NCBI GenBank assembly: GCA_021823555.1
Contig: JAKANW010000210.1
Span: 1 to 5,927, forward strand
Direction of reading: 5' to 3'
Source of the DNA: Chloroflexota bacterium
Lineage (GTDB): Bacteria; Chloroflexota; Anaerolineae; Anaerolineales; Villigracilaceae
DNA length: 5,927 bases
The notes below the pieces were generated by a model. It searched no databases and was not told where the DNA came from. It saw nothing but the letters and a program-made list of their open reading frames with translations. The translations under genes were made by a program, and so were the position numbers. Positions 1 through 5,324 of the stretch are shown in pieces; position 1 is the stretch's first letter; every line of letters begins with the position of its first letter.

Positions 1-90
1 TACCGCAACATACAGTATCCGTTCGAGAATGTCCTGGATGGAATTTCCAGCCTGTATGGCGCGCCTTCACTGGCAGTTCCGTCACGATAA
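1..90 (+). CDS. 3' end of an unidentified upstream gene (partial)
   Basis: Frame 1 is open from the window edge and ends in TAA at 88-90, encoding 29 residues that finish in GAPSLAVPSR. The codons look like those of the neighbouring genes. The reading contains an aromatic and proline-rich run (YPFENV) and no low-complexity sequence. The other two forward frames are also open here, so the choice of frame rests on composition and on the stop falling just before the promoter at 96-104. I do not recognise the C-terminus. By Opp/Dpp operon habit it could belong to a transporter subunit such as the substrate-binding protein or a permease, but that is context only. An unrelated gene is equally possible. 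Confidence 0.45.
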   Translation, partial: YRNIQYPFENVLDGISSLYGAPSLAVPSR

Positions 91-95
91 ATCTT

Positions 96-104
96 TGCTA
101 TAAT
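96..104 (+). promoter_or_regulatory. Extended -10 promoter upstream of oppD
   Basis: A perfect TATAAT lies at 99-104, preceded by TG at 96-97 and one base, which is the extended -10 arrangement recognised by housekeeping sigma factors. No good -35 hexamer is found at 16-18 bp upstream; extended -10 promoters often do without one. Initiation would be expected at about 110-114, placing the transcript 5' end next to ATG 114 and about 20 nt before GTG 132. The two ATPase genes, and perhaps the regulator after them, could therefore be transcribed separately from the gene upstream. Confidence 0.6.
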
Positions 105-120
105 GAGTTATTCATGAATC

Positions 121-125
121 AGGAG
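121..125 (+). promoter_or_regulatory. Shine-Dalgarno site selecting GTG 132
   Basis: AGGAG lies six bases before an in-frame GTG at 132. It falls inside the open frame that starts at ATG 114, so it only makes sense as a ribosome binding site if translation begins at the GTG. ATG 114 has only a weak GAG triplet upstream, and much of that would lie outside the mRNA if the -10 box at 99-104 is used. Confidence 0.65.
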
Positions 126-131
126 TCCCCA

Positions 132-1163
132 GTGGCCAATACTGACAAGAAACCTCTACTGGAAGTAAAGAACTTAAGGACATTTTTTTATACGGAAGAC
201 GGGGTGGTGCACGCTGTGGACGGGGTGAACTTGGAAGTTTATCCCGGCGAAGTGCTCGGTCTGGTGGGCGAGTCGGGATGCGGCAAGAGCGTAACTTCAC
301 TTTCGGTCATGCGCCTGATCGTACCGCCTGGTAAAGTAGTGGAAGGGGAAATTTTGCTGGATGGGGTAAACCTGCTTACCCTGCCTGAAAGTGAAATGGT
401 CAAGGTCCGTGGTAACCGCATCTCCATGATTTTTCAGCAACCGCAGACTGCGTTGAACCCAGTCTTCAGAGTCAATGATCAGATTGCCGAAGTACTGAAT
501 ATCCATCAGGATTATGGCAAGGAGGCGGGACGCAACCGGGCAGTGGAGTTGCTCAAGATGGTGGGCATTCCCGATGCCGAACGGCGGGCTGAAGCGTATC
601 CGCATGAATTATCGGGCGGCATGGCCCAGCGCGTGATGATCGCCATGGCGTTGGCTTGTGTCCCGGAAGTGTTGATTGCTGACGAGCCGACAACTGCCCT
701 GGATGTGACCATCCAGGCGCAGATCCTTGACTTGATGCGTGATCTGCGCGAGAGGATGGGAACATCGGTTATCCTGATTACGCATGACCTGGGCGTGATT
801 GCCGAGATGGCCGAACGTGTGGCAGTGATGTACGCAGGTGAGATCGTGGAACAGGCCGATGTGGACTCGCTTTTTGAACAACCTCTGCATCCGTACACCC
901 AGGGGTTGATTGGCTCGATCCCGGTGCTGGGCGAGATCAAGGAGAGGCTGGATGTTATCCCCGGTTCGGTGCCGAACCTGGTCAACCTGCCGCCCGGCTG
1001 CCGTTTCGCTCCGCGTTGTGCGGCTCGTGAAAAATATGGTTTGAAAGTTTGCACTGCACTGAAACCCGATCTGAGTGAAGTAAAACCGGGACACCTGGTG
1101 CGCTGCTGGCTGTATCAAAACTCTGAAGAGCGGGGCCACAAAGCCCCGTTGAATGTACGGTAA
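132..1163 (+). CDS. oppD: Peptide-type ABC transporter ATP-binding protein, OppD/DppD family
   Basis: This is one of the two cytoplasmic ATPase subunits that power uptake of oligopeptides, dipeptides or related solutes through an OppBC/DppBC-type permease pair. Counting from GTG 132 (343 residues), the Walker A motif GESGCGKS ends at K52-S53, the Q-loop glutamine is Q102, the signature LSGG is at 160-163, Walker B ends at D184-E185 and the switch histidine is H218. The oligo_HPY C-terminal region follows (LHPYTQGL, then GCRFAPRC), with cysteines C290, C296, C307 and C325. Four cysteines at this kind of spacing bind a [4Fe-4S] cluster in some DppD-type proteins; a cluster here is inferred. I chose GTG 132 because AGGAG sits six bases before it; the longer start, ATG 114, adds six residues. 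A companion ATPase follows, as is usual for the family. The substrate cannot be told from the ATPase, so opp, dpp or nickel-type naming is open. Confidence 0.93.
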   Translation: MANTDKKPLLEVKNLRTFFYTEDGVVHAVDGVNLEVYPGEVLGLVGESGCGKSVTSLSVMRLIVPPGKVVEGEILLDGVNLLTLPESEMVKVRGNRISMIFQQPQTALNPVFRVNDQIAEVLNIHQDYGKEAGRNRAVELLKMVGIPDAERRAEAYPHELSGGMAQRVMIAMALACVPEVLIADEPTTALDVTIQAQILDLMRDLRERMGTSVILITHDLGVIAEMAERVAVMYAGEIVEQADVDSLFEQPLHPYTQGLIGSIPVLGEIKERLDVIPGSVPNLVNLPPGCRFAPRCAAREKYGLKVCTALKPDLSEVKPGHLVRCWLYQNSEERGHKAPLNVR

Positions 1164-1172
1164 TCCCCCAGT

Positions 1173-1176
1173 GGAG
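1173..1176 (+). promoter_or_regulatory. Shine-Dalgarno site selecting ATG 1183
   Basis: GGAG lies six bases before ATG 1183. The longer open frame would start at ATG 1153, inside the end of oppD, where no purine-rich site lies at a suitable distance (the preceding bases are CCCCGTTGA). The N-terminal residues added by the longer start ([10 protein letters not shown]) do not resemble the usual beginning of an OppF protein. Confidence 0.65.
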
Positions 1177-1182
1177 CATACG

Positions 1183-2175
1183 ATGACCCAACAAGTGGAT
1201 ACGGGTGTGAACCAGGACCTCGTTCAGATTGAACACCTCGTGAAATATTTTCCTGTGCGCGCAGGCTTGTTGCAGCGCGTTGTCAACTGGGTTAAGGCTG
1301 TGGATGACGTCAGCTTTACGGTAAAACACGGCGAGACACTGGGGCTGGTGGGTGAATCGGGCTGCGGCAAGACAACGGTGGGGCGTTCCATGCTGCGCCT
1401 GATCGAACCAACCTCCGGGTCAGTGCGCTTCGATGGGAAGGATGTCATCAAACTGCGCGGCCAGGAGTTGAAGTTGGTACGCCGCGATATGCAGATCATC
1501 TTCCAGGATCCATACGCCTCCCTCGACCCGCGCGTACCCATCGGCGAATCGGTCATGGAAGGATTGCATATCCATAGGATCGGCTCACCCAAAGAGCGTT
1601 TTGGATTGATGCTCGATACGCTTAAGAAGGTGGGGCTGGAGGAATATCACGCCCGCCGTTATCCGCACGAGTTTTCAGGAGGCCAGCGCCAGCGTATAGG
1701 GATCGCGCGCGCCCTGGCCTTGCGGCCCAAGTTCATCGTCTGTGACGAACCGGTTTCTGCGTTGGATGTTTCCATTCAGTCGCAGGTATTGAACATCCTG
1801 AAAGACCTGCAAAAGGAGTTTGGGCTGACGTACCTTTTTGTAGCCCACAACCTAAGTGTAGTGGAACATATCTCTGATCGCGTCGCAGTGATGTATCTTG
1901 GCAAAGTGGTCGAGTTGACTGCGCGTGATGAGTTGTACCGCAATCCACTGCACCCGTACACGCAGGCTTTGATGTCGGCCATCCCCATTCCAAACCCGAA
2001 GCTCAAACGCCAGCGCACGGTGTTGAAAGGCGATGTGCCCAGCCCGCTCGACCCGCCCAGAGGCTGCCGTTTTCATCCGCGCTGCCCAATAGCGGACAAG
2101 GTCTGTGGGGAACAGGTACCTGAATTTCGTGAAGCCGCTCCCGGCCATTTTGTGGCTTGTTGGATGGTCAAATAG
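1183..2175 (+). CDS. oppF: Peptide-type ABC transporter ATP-binding protein, OppF/DppF family
   Basis: This is the second ATPase subunit of the transporter, expected to form an asymmetric nucleotide-binding pair with the preceding OppD-like protein. From ATG 1183 it has 330 residues, a normal family length. Walker A is GESGCGKTT (K63), the Q-loop reads [13 protein letters not shown] (Q108), the signature is FSGGQRQR (164-171) and Walker B ends at D188-E189. The switch region is VAHNLSVV, with H222 followed by Asn rather than the usual Asp. The ASLDPR motif and the [15 protein letters not shown] signature are typical of OppF/DppF rather than OppD. The oligo_HPY tail carries C295, C301, C308 and C326, mirroring the cysteines of the partner. 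The start lies 19 bases after the oppD stop with its own SD site, so the two genes form an operon. All catalytic motifs are intact; substrate is undetermined. Confidence 0.93.
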   Translation: MTQQVDTGVNQDLVQIEHLVKYFPVRAGLLQRVVNWVKAVDDVSFTVKHGETLGLVGESGCGKTTVGRSMLRLIEPTSGSVRFDGKDVIKLRGQELKLVRRDMQIIFQDPYASLDPRVPIGESVMEGLHIHRIGSPKERFGLMLDTLKKVGLEEYHARRYPHEFSGGQRQRIGIARALALRPKFIVCDEPVSALDVSIQSQVLNILKDLQKEFGLTYLFVAHNLSVVEHISDRVAVMYLGKVVELTARDELYRNPLHPYTQALMSAIPIPNPKLKRQRTVLKGDVPSPLDPPRGCRFHPRCPIADKVCGEQVPEFREAAPGHFVACWMVK

Positions 2176-2180
2176 GTGAT
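2174..2180 (+). promoter_or_regulatory. Shine-Dalgarno site overlapping the oppF stop codon
   Basis: AGGTGAT is fully complementary to the ATCACCT part of the common 16S rRNA 3' end. It begins within the TAG stop of oppF and ends two bases before ATG 2183. Its close spacing fits pairing with the inner part of the anti-SD. A terminating ribosome would cover the site, so translation of the regulator may be coupled to that of oppF. Confidence 0.5.
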
Positions 2181-2182
2181 GT

Positions 2183-3241
2183 ATGCCTCCCACCATTCTG
2201 CTCGTTGACGATCAGCGCGATATTTTGCGTTTATTGCATTCCGCCCTGAATACCCTCGGCCACGAATTCGATGTCATCGAGTCGCCGTCGGGTGAGGAAG
2301 CGCTGCTGGAGGCTTCGCGGCGCCACATAGATTTGTTGGTGTCAGATTATCTCCTGCCGGGCATGAATGGCATCGAGTTGATGCATAAGATCCGCACCCG
2401 TCATCCGGATGTCAAGGTGGTTTTAGTCACCGGCATGACCGACCGGAAAGCGCGCGACGAAATGTTCAACGCGGGGGCGGCTGCCTTATTCGACAAACCG
2501 ATCCCACTGGCCGATTTTCTGGATGTGGTGGAGCGCAGCCTGGGATTGGTGCGTACCATCTTCCCGCCCGAAACCAACGAAAAGGTTTCTACGCGTCAAA
2601 GCCGACTCTCGGACCTGCTGGCCAACTTCAGGCAGGATACCGACGCCCAGGCTGTTTTCCTGCTGAGCGACCGCGGCCTCGTGCTGGCGCGTGCGGGCGA
2701 TCTGCACGACAGCAGCATGGAGGTCTCACTGCTTTCGGCGTTGATGGCGATCTTCAGCGCGGGATTGAAGGTTTCAAAATTCATCCACCAGGCGAATCCG
2801 GATCATTATCACGTTTTTAGCGGCGGTGATCATGATTTGGTGTTCATCCCTGTCAACTCATCCTATGCACTGTTGATGGCCGGGAATGAACTGGCCACCC
2901 GCGAAAAGATCCTGGAAACGGTGCAATCCTTGCTGGCAGTACGGGATGAAGTCGAAAAGGCATTGAAACATCTTGGGGTGACGGGACCGCTTGAGAGTCC
3001 CGCGGAAGAAACCCCGGTCCCTGCATCGAAGAAGAAACAGGCCAGGGTGGAAGCTCCGCCATCTTCTGCAGAATTGGAAGATCTGTTGAAGCAGGCCCAC
3101 AAAAAGAAAATGAAGACCGACGAGATGAATGCATTCTGGGATGAGGCAGCCGAGAAACATAGCAATGCACCGGCCAGCCCGGATGTGATCTCGTTTGAAC
3201 AGGCCCGCCAACTGGGATTAGCTCCCGGCGAAGAAAAGTAA
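2183..3241 (+). CDS. Response regulator: receiver domain plus Roadblock/LC7-like domain and unrecognised tail
   Basis: Residues 1 to about 120 are a full CheY-like receiver: acidic pair D9-D10, phosphoacceptor D55 in SDYLLPGMNG, switch T83 and K105 in the FDKPI loop. Residues about 140-260 look like a Roadblock/LC7 (MglB-type) fold: an N-terminal helix (RLSDLLANFRQDT), then strands around AVFLLSDRGLVLARAGD, a long helix, paired strands (YHVFSGGDHDLVFIPVNSSYALLMAG) and a final helix. In other bacteria such domains dimerise and bind or regulate small Ras-like GTPases. A Pro/Ala/Glu/Lys-rich linker follows (about 265-298), then a charged helix and an ending with FWDEA and SFEQARQLGL. There is no DNA-binding, HD-GYP, GGDEF or other familiar output domain. 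Output is probably through protein contacts, which is inference. It starts seven bases after oppF, so may be co-transcribed, but a role in transport is not shown. No sensor kinase lies in the window. Confidence 0.85.
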   Translation: MPPTILLVDDQRDILRLLHSALNTLGHEFDVIESPSGEEALLEASRRHIDLLVSDYLLPGMNGIELMHKIRTRHPDVKVVLVTGMTDRKARDEMFNAGAAALFDKPIPLADFLDVVERSLGLVRTIFPPETNEKVSTRQSRLSDLLANFRQDTDAQAVFLLSDRGLVLARAGDLHDSSMEVSLLSALMAIFSAGLKVSKFIHQANPDHYHVFSGGDHDLVFIPVNSSYALLMAGNELATREKILETVQSLLAVRDEVEKALKHLGVTGPLESPAEETPVPASKKKQARVEAPPSSAELEDLLKQAHKKKMKTDEMNAFWDEAAEKHSNAPASPDVISFEQARQLGLAPGEEK

Positions 3242-3243
3242 CA

Positions 3244-3272
3244 TTGCCCGACTGCCTTCCCTGTGATACAAT
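3244..3272 (+). promoter_or_regulatory. Promoter for the tRNA-Gln gene
   Basis: TTGCCC at 3244-3249 (four of six bases match TTGACA) is followed after 17 bp by TACAAT at 3267-3272 (five of six match TATAAT). TG at 3264-3265 makes this an extended -10 element. The expected start is near 3279-3280, leaving only a few bases of leader before the tRNA at 3284. The stretch between the -10 box and the tRNA (GCCCGC) is GC-rich, a feature of stable-RNA promoters under growth-rate or stringent control in well-studied bacteria. That control is inferred here. Confidence 0.55.
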
Positions 3273-3283
3273 TTTGCCCGCAC

Positions 3284-3354
3284 TGGGGCGTGGTGCAAGG
3301 GCAGCACACCAGCCTTTGGAGCTGTGGATCTTGGTTCGAATCCAGGCGCCCCAG
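3284..3354 (+). tRNA. trnQ: tRNA-Gln (anticodon TTG)
   Basis: A complete cloverleaf of 71 nt can be drawn by hand. The acceptor stem is TGGGGCG pairing with CGCCCCA, the D-stem is GTGC/GCAC, and the anticodon loop CTTTGGA places TTG at 3316-3318. The T-arm is CTTGG-TTCGAAT-CCAGG, followed by discriminator G3354. A U1-A72 acceptor pair with anticodon UUG is characteristic of glutamine tRNAs. The variable loop is four bases (GGAT). The outermost anticodon-stem position is a C-T mismatch; the other four pairs are sound. The 3' end continues as CCT, so CCA is not encoded and must be added by the CCA-adding enzyme. The gene stands alone between the regulator and glmU. Confidence 0.93.
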
Positions 3355-3364
3355 CCTTTTATGA

Positions 3365-3385
3365 CCCGCGCAGGCGGGGATTTTT
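3365..3385 (+). terminator. Rho-independent terminator 1, after tRNA-Gln
   Basis: CCCGC (3365-3369) pairs with GCGGG (3374-3378) around a GCAG loop. The stem is followed by GA and five T residues (3381-3385). It lies ten bases after the tRNA and is oriented to end + strand transcripts, those of the tRNA and probably also those reading in from the regulator gene, which has no terminator of its own. Confidence 0.75.
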
Positions 3386-3390
3386 CTCTC

Positions 3391-3430
3391 AACAGGCCTT
3401 ACGCCTCCCGTGGGACGTGAGCCTGTTTTT
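3391..3430 (+). terminator. Rho-independent terminator 2, or structured leader before glmU
   Basis: AACAGGC (3391-3397) pairs with GCCTGTT (3421-3427). Inside it, after a single bulged C, TTACG (3399-3403) pairs with CGTGA (3416-3420). After two bulged C residues, TCC (3406-3408) pairs with GGA (3413-3415) around a CGTG loop. T residues run from 3426 to 3430. The simplest reading is a back-up terminator just behind terminator 1. Because it also precedes glmU, an attenuator-like role on read-through RNA cannot be excluded. There is no matching T-run on the other strand, so it is not obviously bidirectional. Confidence 0.7.
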
Positions 3431-3442
3431 GTTTATGGAGTC

Positions 3443-3470
3443 TCGAAGCCTTGCAAGGATAGCATATAAG
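3443..3470 (+). promoter_or_regulatory. Possible glmU promoter containing a 10-bp palindrome
   Basis: TATAAG (3465-3470) is a five-of-six match to the -10 consensus. The best -35 partner at 16 bp is the poor TCGAAG (3443-3448). Between them is the perfect palindrome CCTTGCAAGG (3449-3458), in a position where a dimeric repressor could block polymerase. Some promoter is expected here because two terminators insulate glmU from upstream transcription, but these elements are weak and the palindrome could be chance. The resulting leader would be about 35 nt. Confidence 0.3.
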
Positions 3471-3510
3471 CAGGGTTTCCATTCAACCACTCAAAACTAA
3501 GGGATTTTCC

Positions 3511-4875
3511 ATGAAAATAACAGCTATTCTCCTTGCTGCCGGGCTGGGGACGCGCATGAGGTCGTCCCTGCCCAAAGTGTTACATCCTGTGGCCGGTAAA
3601 CCGTTGATCTGGTACGCGCTGGAAGCCATCAAACAATTTACCCTCGAAAAGCCGGTGGTGGTCGTTGGGCATGGCGCGGAGGCGGTGGTGGAATTCCTCG
3701 GCGACTCAGCCCAGACTGTTTTGCAGGAACCGCAATTGGGAACGGGCCATGCCGTTATGCAGGCCGAGTCTTTGCTGAAGGGTCAAACCGATTACGTGGT
3801 GGTCTGCTATGGCGACATGCCGTTGCTGCGCGGCGAGACCTTGCAGAAACTGGTTGAGGCGCAGAAGGCGAACGAGGGTCCCATTTCGATGCTGACCGTG
3901 GTGGCCGAAGATCCGCGTGGGTTCGGACGCGTCCTGCGCAACGCGCAGGGAACGGTGGATGCCATCGTGGAAGAATACGTCGCGACGCCGGAGCAGCTAC
4001 AGGTCAGGGAATTGAACGTGGGTGCGTATTGCTTCTCGGCGGACTGGCTGTGGGACGCGCTGCATCGCATCCCCCTTTCCAAAAAAGGTGAATATTATCT
4101 GACAGATACGGTGGAACTGGCTGTTAGGGATGGTCTGCCTGTGCAGGCTGCGTTAATGGACGATCTCGAAGAGACGATTGGCATCAATACGCGTGTGCAT
4201 CTTTCCGAGGTCGAAGCTGCCATGCGGCGGCGTATCAATGATCGGCACATGCTGAATGGCGTGACGATGATGGACCCTGCTTCGACGTATATCGAGGTCG
4301 GAGTGGTGATCGGCCGCGATACGCTGATCATGCCCAATACTTATATTCATGGGGATACGGAAATCGGCGAAGGCAATGTGGTCGGGCCGAACTCGATCAT
4401 CCGTGATTCAAAGATCGGGAATCGCTGCAGGGTGCTGGCTTCGGTGATGGAAGGCGCCTGGTTGGAAGATGATGTGGATATAGGCCCATTTGCCCGCTTG
4501 CGCAAGGGAGCGCACCTGGGAAATCACGTCCACATGGGAAACTTCGGCGAAGTGAAGGACTCCTATCTGGCGCCCGGTGTGAAAATGGGACACTTCTCTT
4601 ATATCGGCAATGCCCAGATCGGCGCGGAGACCAATATTGGCGCGGGGACGATCACCTGCAACTATGACGGTGAGAAGAAACACCCGACTGAAATCGGCGA
4701 GAACGTATTCATCGGCTCGGATACGATGCTGGTTGCGCCGCTAAAAGTTGGCGATGGGGCGCGCACGGGGGCAGGTGCGGTCGTGACCAAGGATGTCCAA
4801 CCCGATACGCTGGTGGTCGGCGTGCCGGCGCGGGCGATCAAAAAATTGGAAAGAAAATCGAAGAAGGATCATTAA
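3511..4875 (+). CDS. glmU: Bifunctional UDP-N-acetylglucosamine pyrophosphorylase / glucosamine-1-phosphate N-acetyltransferase GlmU
   Basis: This cytoplasmic enzyme makes UDP-GlcNAc in two steps: acetylation of glucosamine-1-phosphate with acetyl-CoA, then uridylyl transfer from UTP. The product feeds peptidoglycan and other glycans. At 454 residues it matches full-length bifunctional GlmU. The N-terminal nucleotidyltransferase domain has LAAGLGTRM with the P-K pair ending at K22, QLGTGHA, the metal-binding D102 in YGDMP, and N226 in GINTR. The C-terminal left-handed beta-helix, from about residue 250, has hexapeptide repeats and the acetyltransferase residues: R331 in FARLRKGA, K349, the catalytic-base histidine H361 in MGHFSYIG, and the TNIGAGTITCNYDG loop. 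Both active sites therefore look intact. ATG 3511 is preceded by AAGGGA (3499-3504) at a suitable distance and begins directly at the first strand, so the start is secure. cdd follows after 36 bases with no terminator between. Confidence 0.97.
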   Translation: MKITAILLAAGLGTRMRSSLPKVLHPVAGKPLIWYALEAIKQFTLEKPVVVVGHGAEAVVEFLGDSAQTVLQEPQLGTGHAVMQAESLLKGQTDYVVVCYGDMPLLRGETLQKLVEAQKANEGPISMLTVVAEDPRGFGRVLRNAQGTVDAIVEEYVATPEQLQVRELNVGAYCFSADWLWDALHRIPLSKKGEYYLTDTVELAVRDGLPVQAALMDDLEETIGINTRVHLSEVEAAMRRRINDRHMLNGVTMMDPASTYIEVGVVIGRDTLIMPNTYIHGDTEIGEGNVVGPNSIIRDSKIGNRCRVLASVMEGAWLEDDVDIGPFARLRKGAHLGNHVHMGNFGEVKDSYLAPGVKMGHFSYIGNAQIGAETNIGAGTITCNYDGEKKHPTEIGENVFIGSDTMLVAPLKVGDGARTGAGAVVTKDVQPDTLVVGVPARAIKKLERKSKKDH

Positions 4876-4911
4876 GCCTTTATGAGGGGAGCCTTCTCGT
4901 AAGGATATCTT

Positions 4912-5319
4912 ATGACTCTGACCAAGCAGGAACGACGATCCCTTATTGAACTTGCCAACCGAGCTCGCAGCAATGCCTACGTGCCATATTCGAATTATCG
5001 CGTGGGCGCGGCATTACTCACGAAAAGCGGCCGCGTCTTTACCGGCGTCAACGTGGAGAATGCAGCCTACCCTGCAACCATCTGCGCTGAGCGGACGGCG
5101 GTATTCAAGGCTGTCTCGGAGGGGGAGCGTGAGTTCGAAGTCCTGGCGCTTGTCACCGATGACGGCGGCTCGCCGTGTGGTTCCTGCCGCCAGGTGTTGG
5201 CTGAGTTTGGGTTGGACATAACCGTTCTGATCGCCAACGGAAGTGGGCAACTCCTCCACGAGATGACCGTGGCCGACCTCCTGCCTGAGGCTTTTACTCC
5301 CAAGCATCTGTCCGGGTAA
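4912..5319 (+). CDS. cdd: Cytidine deaminase (homotetrameric type)
   Basis: The enzyme hydrolytically deaminates cytidine and deoxycytidine to uridine and deoxyuridine in pyrimidine salvage. At 135 residues it has the size of the short tetrameric class rather than the roughly 300-residue dimeric E. coli type. The zinc site is complete: C58-A-E60 supplies one ligand and the proton-shuttling glutamate, and PCGSC supplies C89 and C92. N47 and E49 in the FTGVNVENAAYP segment match the ribose-binding pair of the family. The start at ATG 4912 has AAGGA (4901-4905) six bases upstream. The gene sits between glmU and an SdpI-family gene, apparently as part of one transcript. No functional link to cell-wall precursor synthesis is evident beyond nucleotide supply. 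Blasticidin-S deaminases are related, but the motifs and length fit Cdd well. Confidence 0.95.
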   Translation: MTLTKQERRSLIELANRARSNAYVPYSNYRVGAALLTKSGRVFTGVNVENAAYPATICAERTAVFKAVSEGEREFEVLALVTDDGGSPCGSCRQVLAEFGLDITVLIANGSGQLLHEMTVADLLPEAFTPKHLSG

Positions 5320-5324
5320 TCAAT

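Noticed and set aside
114..131. ATG 114 as the oppD start
   Set aside because: It was not used for the annotated start because the AGGAG site is correctly spaced only for GTG 132. It is kept as a finding because leaderless initiation is possible.
512..1054. Long open frame on the - strand opposite oppD (180 codons), and an overlapping 176-codon one at 609-1139
   Set aside because: Both lie wholly opposite a gene with complete ABC ATPase motifs, and their products show no recognisable domain.
1153..1182. ATG 1153 as the oppF start
   Set aside because: It has no SD and overlaps the end of oppD. ATG 1183 has GGAG at six bases and gives a normal OppF N-terminus.
3314..3320. Reading the anticodon as TGG (tRNA-Pro)
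   Set aside because: With a seven-base loop CTTTGGA between paired stems, positions 34-36 are TTG. The U1-A72 acceptor pair also fits tRNA-Gln.
3284..3354. tRNA-Gln as an integration (att) site for a mobile element
   Set aside because: The 3' end of the tRNA is not repeated anywhere else in the window, and no integrase or phage gene is present.
2853..3392. Open frame of 179 codons on the - strand
   Set aside because: It crosses the tRNA-Gln gene, terminator 1 and the end of the regulator gene, and its product is low-complexity with no family resemblance.
3391..3510. A riboswitch or glmS-type ribozyme before glmU
   Set aside because: The leader is short. It shows one hairpin with a T-run and none of the conserved core sequence of known riboswitch classes that I could recognise, and the gene is glmU, not glmS.
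4876..4911. Terminator or promoter between glmU and cdd
   Set aside because: There is no stable hairpin with a T-run and no convincing -10/-35 pair. Only the SD AAGGA stands out.
4946..5221. Alternative + strand open frame of 91 codons inside cdd
   Set aside because: It overlaps cdd in another frame and has no SD. cdd itself carries the full zinc-binding motifs.
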